A stretch of DNA of 9,064 nucleotides from Conexibacter sp. (lineage in GTDB: Bacteria > Actinomycetota > Thermoleophilia > Solirubrobacterales > Solirubrobacteraceae): assembly GCA_025964055.1 (NCBI GenBank), contig JAOPZP010000330.1, forward strand, positions 1 to 9,064, read 5' to 3'. Shown one piece after another: positions 7,359 to 9,064 of the stretch. The notes beneath the pieces were generated by a model, which was given only the letters and a program-made list of their open reading frames with translations, was not told the DNA's origin and searched no databases. A program made the position numbers and the translations under genes. How positions within the stretch are numbered: the first letter of the stretch is position 1; every line of letters begins with the position of its first letter.

Positions 7359-8932
7359 CCGTCGTCAACGAGAACAAGCTGCACGGCGATCCGGGCATCG
7401 AGTCCCACCCGCTGCACCATGATGTGCCGGTGTCCTCCGACGGCGCGACGCCGATGCAACGCGATCGCGCGACGACGATCTTCGAGAAGGGCGCCGCCGG
7501 GCGCCGGGCGTTCGTCGCGCCGAAGGTCGACGTGCCGGTCGTCGACGCGCAGCAGCTGCTGCCCGGCGCGCTCCGCCGCGAGAGCGCCGCGCGCCTGCCC
7601 GAGGTCAGCGAGCCCGAGCTCGTGCGCCACTACGTGAAGCTGTCGCGCCGCAACTTCGACCTCGACACGGGCTTCTACCCGCTCGGGTCGTGCACGATGA
7701 AGCACAACCCGCGGCTGCACGAGCGGGTCGCGTCGCTGGCCGGCCACGCGCGTCTGCACCCGCTGCAGGCGCCGGAGCGCTCCCAGGGTGCGTTGAAGCT
7801 GATGTACAACCTCGAGCGCGCGCTGGGCGAGATCTCCGGACTGCCGCACGTGTCGCTGCAGCCGTCGGCCGGGTCGCACGGCGAGCTGGCCGGCGTCCTG
7901 CTGACCCGCGCCTTCCACGAGGATCGCGGCCAGCAGCGCACGAAGGTGCTGACGCCCGACACGTCGCACGGGACCAACCCCGCGACGGTGACGATGGCGG
8001 GATACGAGGTCGTCAAGGTCGGGACCAACCCCGACGGCGGCGTCGACCTCGACGACCTGCGCGCCAAGGCCGGCGAGGACGTCGCGTGCCTGATGCTCAC
8101 CAACCCGAACACGCTCGGCGTGTTCGACCCCAACATCACGGAGATCGCCAAGATCGTCCATGACGTGGGGGCGACGCTCTACTACGACGGCGCGAACCTC
8201 AACGCGATCATGGGCAAGGCCCGCCCCGGCGACATGGGCTTCGACATCGTGCACTTCAACCTGCACAAGTCGTTCACGCAGCCGCACGGCGGCGGCGGTC
8301 CGGGATCCGGGCCGATCGCGGTCTCGGAGCGCATGAAGCCGTACCTGATGAACCCGCGGATCGTGAAGGGCGAGGACGGCGCGTTCGACCTCGACGACCA
8401 CGGCTACGAGAAGTCGATCGGCCGCCTGCGCGGCTTCCAGGGCAACTACGGCACGTTCGTACGGTCCTACTCCTACATCTGCTCGCTCGGTGGCGAGGGC
8501 CTGACCGACGCGTCGGAGACGGCGGTGCTCAACGCCAACTACCTGCTCGCCAAGCTGCGCGAGCACGGGGTGGCCGACAAGCTGCCGCTGGCGTTCGGCG
8601 ACCTGTGCATGCACGAGTTCGTGCTGTCGGGCGCGCCGATGAAGAAGGACCTGGGCATCAAGACGCTGGACCTCGCCAAGCGGCTGCTCGACCACGGCTA
8701 CCACCCGCCGACGGTCTACTTCCCGCTGCTGGTCGACGAGGCGCTGCTCGTGGAGCCGACCGAGACCGAGACGCGCGAGACGCTCGACGGCTTCGCCGAG
8801 GCGATCGCGAAGATCCTGAAGGAGGCGGGTGACGACCCGCTCATCGCCCAGAACGCGCCGTACACGACGCCCGTTAGGCGCCTGGACGAGGCGGCGGCGG
8901 CGAAGAAGCCGGTGATCCGGCAGGCGCTGTAG
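7355..8932 (+). CDS. gcvPB: Glycine dehydrogenase (decarboxylating) subunit 2, PLP-binding
   Basis: Catalytic, PLP-carrying beta subunit of the P-protein. The 525 aa include the family signatures FYPLGSCTMKHNPRLHE (about 107-123), LQPSAGSHGELAG (168-180), DTSHGTNPA (202-210), YYDGANLNAI (276-285) and HFNLHKSFTQPHGGGGPGSG (300-319), in which Lys305 forms the Schiff base with PLP. The end, TTPVRRLDEAAAAKKPV, is family-typical. The ATG at 7355 sits in the ATGA overlap with gcvPA and has a strong GGAGGTGA Shine-Dalgarno at 7343-7350. Compared with family members that begin near IFEKGAAGRR (42-51), it has an extra N-terminal 35-40 residues that are His-rich and probably disordered. This is the last gene of the operon; no gcvL follows within the window. 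Confidence 0.97.
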
Positions 8933-9064
8933 GTCCCCGGCCCGGGGCGGGTGTGCTCGAAGCGGACGACCCGATCGTGGTCGCCGGCCTCGGGCGGCGG
9001 CGCCTGGGCCCGCTTCTGGGCGACGTTGGCCTCGGCGCACAGCGCCGTGAAGCCCGTCTGCAGC
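8716..9064 (-). CDS. Possible 3' part of a minus-strand gene (partial, uncertain)
   Basis: From the window edge the minus strand reads LQTGFTALCAEANVAQKRAQ, then PPPEAGDHDRVVRFEHTRPGPGTY. All but one of about 44 codons in 8933-9064 end in G or C, stronger than any other frame there and with soluble-protein-like composition. The first stop in this frame is TAG at 8716-8718, so the gene would overlap the convergent gcvPB by 217 nt. Inside gcvPB the high bias is explained by the third positions of the two strands coinciding, so only the part beyond 8932 is independent evidence. I recognise no family. It may instead be a chance open frame in a GC-rich spacer. Confidence 0.3.
   Translation of the reverse strand, partial: LQTGFTALCAEANVAQKRAQAPPPEAGDHDRVVRFEHTRPGPGTYSACRITGFFAAAASSRRLTGVVYGAFWAMSGSSPASFRIFAIASAKPSSVSRVSVSVGSTSSASSTSSGK
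8935..8947. repeat. GC palindrome just after gcvPB
   Basis: CCCCGG-C-CCGGGG is a perfect 13-nt palindrome 2 nt past the gcvPB stop. As RNA it can form only a 4-bp stem with a 5-nt loop, so it is a weak terminator candidate at best. No stronger hairpin or T tract was seen in 8933-9064. Confidence 0.25.

Overview
This is a high-GC window with strong G/C bias at third codon positions. It holds ordinary chromosomal housekeeping genes from an actinobacterium. The organism guess, a deep-branching actinobacterium such as class Thermoleophilia (Solirubrobacterales), rests on several points: ftsQ sits directly before ftsZ with no ftsA between them, FtsZ ends in an actinobacterial-type IDIPPFLR tail, the glycine decarboxylase P-protein is split in two, and several genes carry a TANNNT box only 6-9 nt before the start codon. 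It is an inference from gene content and style, not from a marker RNA gene.

Region 1 (1-2447) is a cell-division block on the plus strand. It holds ftsQ (5' limit uncertain because the window edge cuts the open frame), a 205-nt spacer with a candidate sigma-70-type promoter, then ftsZ followed at once by two strong hairpins. FtsQ is the membrane divisome protein and FtsZ is the tubulin-like ring GTPase.

Region 2 (2448-3609) holds three small genes. The first is a 44-residue acidic protein with a good Shine-Dalgarno and a perfect 6+6 inverted repeat upstream. The second, on the minus strand, is an 81-residue protein with a CxxCxxCxxC cluster. The third, divergent from it, is a non-heme ferritin (ftn) with every ferroxidase ligand present. 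The two small proteins are not recognised; they are the least ordinary content of the window.

Region 3 (3625-8932) holds a minus-strand endonuclease/exonuclease/phosphatase-family hydrolase. Back to back with it, 46 bp away, is a complete glycine cleavage operon gcvT-gcvH-gcvPA-gcvPB. The P-protein (PA+PB) decarboxylates glycine onto the lipoyl arm of H-protein, and T-protein passes the one-carbon unit to tetrahydrofolate and frees ammonia. The L-protein (lipoamide dehydrogenase) and lipoylation genes are not in the window. The gcvT spacer is too short for a glycine riboswitch.

Region 4 (8933-9064) is the window edge. It has minus-strand coding character but no firm gene call.

I found no convincing undescribed multi-gene system. 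The best leads are the Cys-rich protein/ferritin divergent pair, the 44-residue peptide with its structured leader, the run of apparently leaderless starts, and the coding-like signal antisense to the end of gcvPB.
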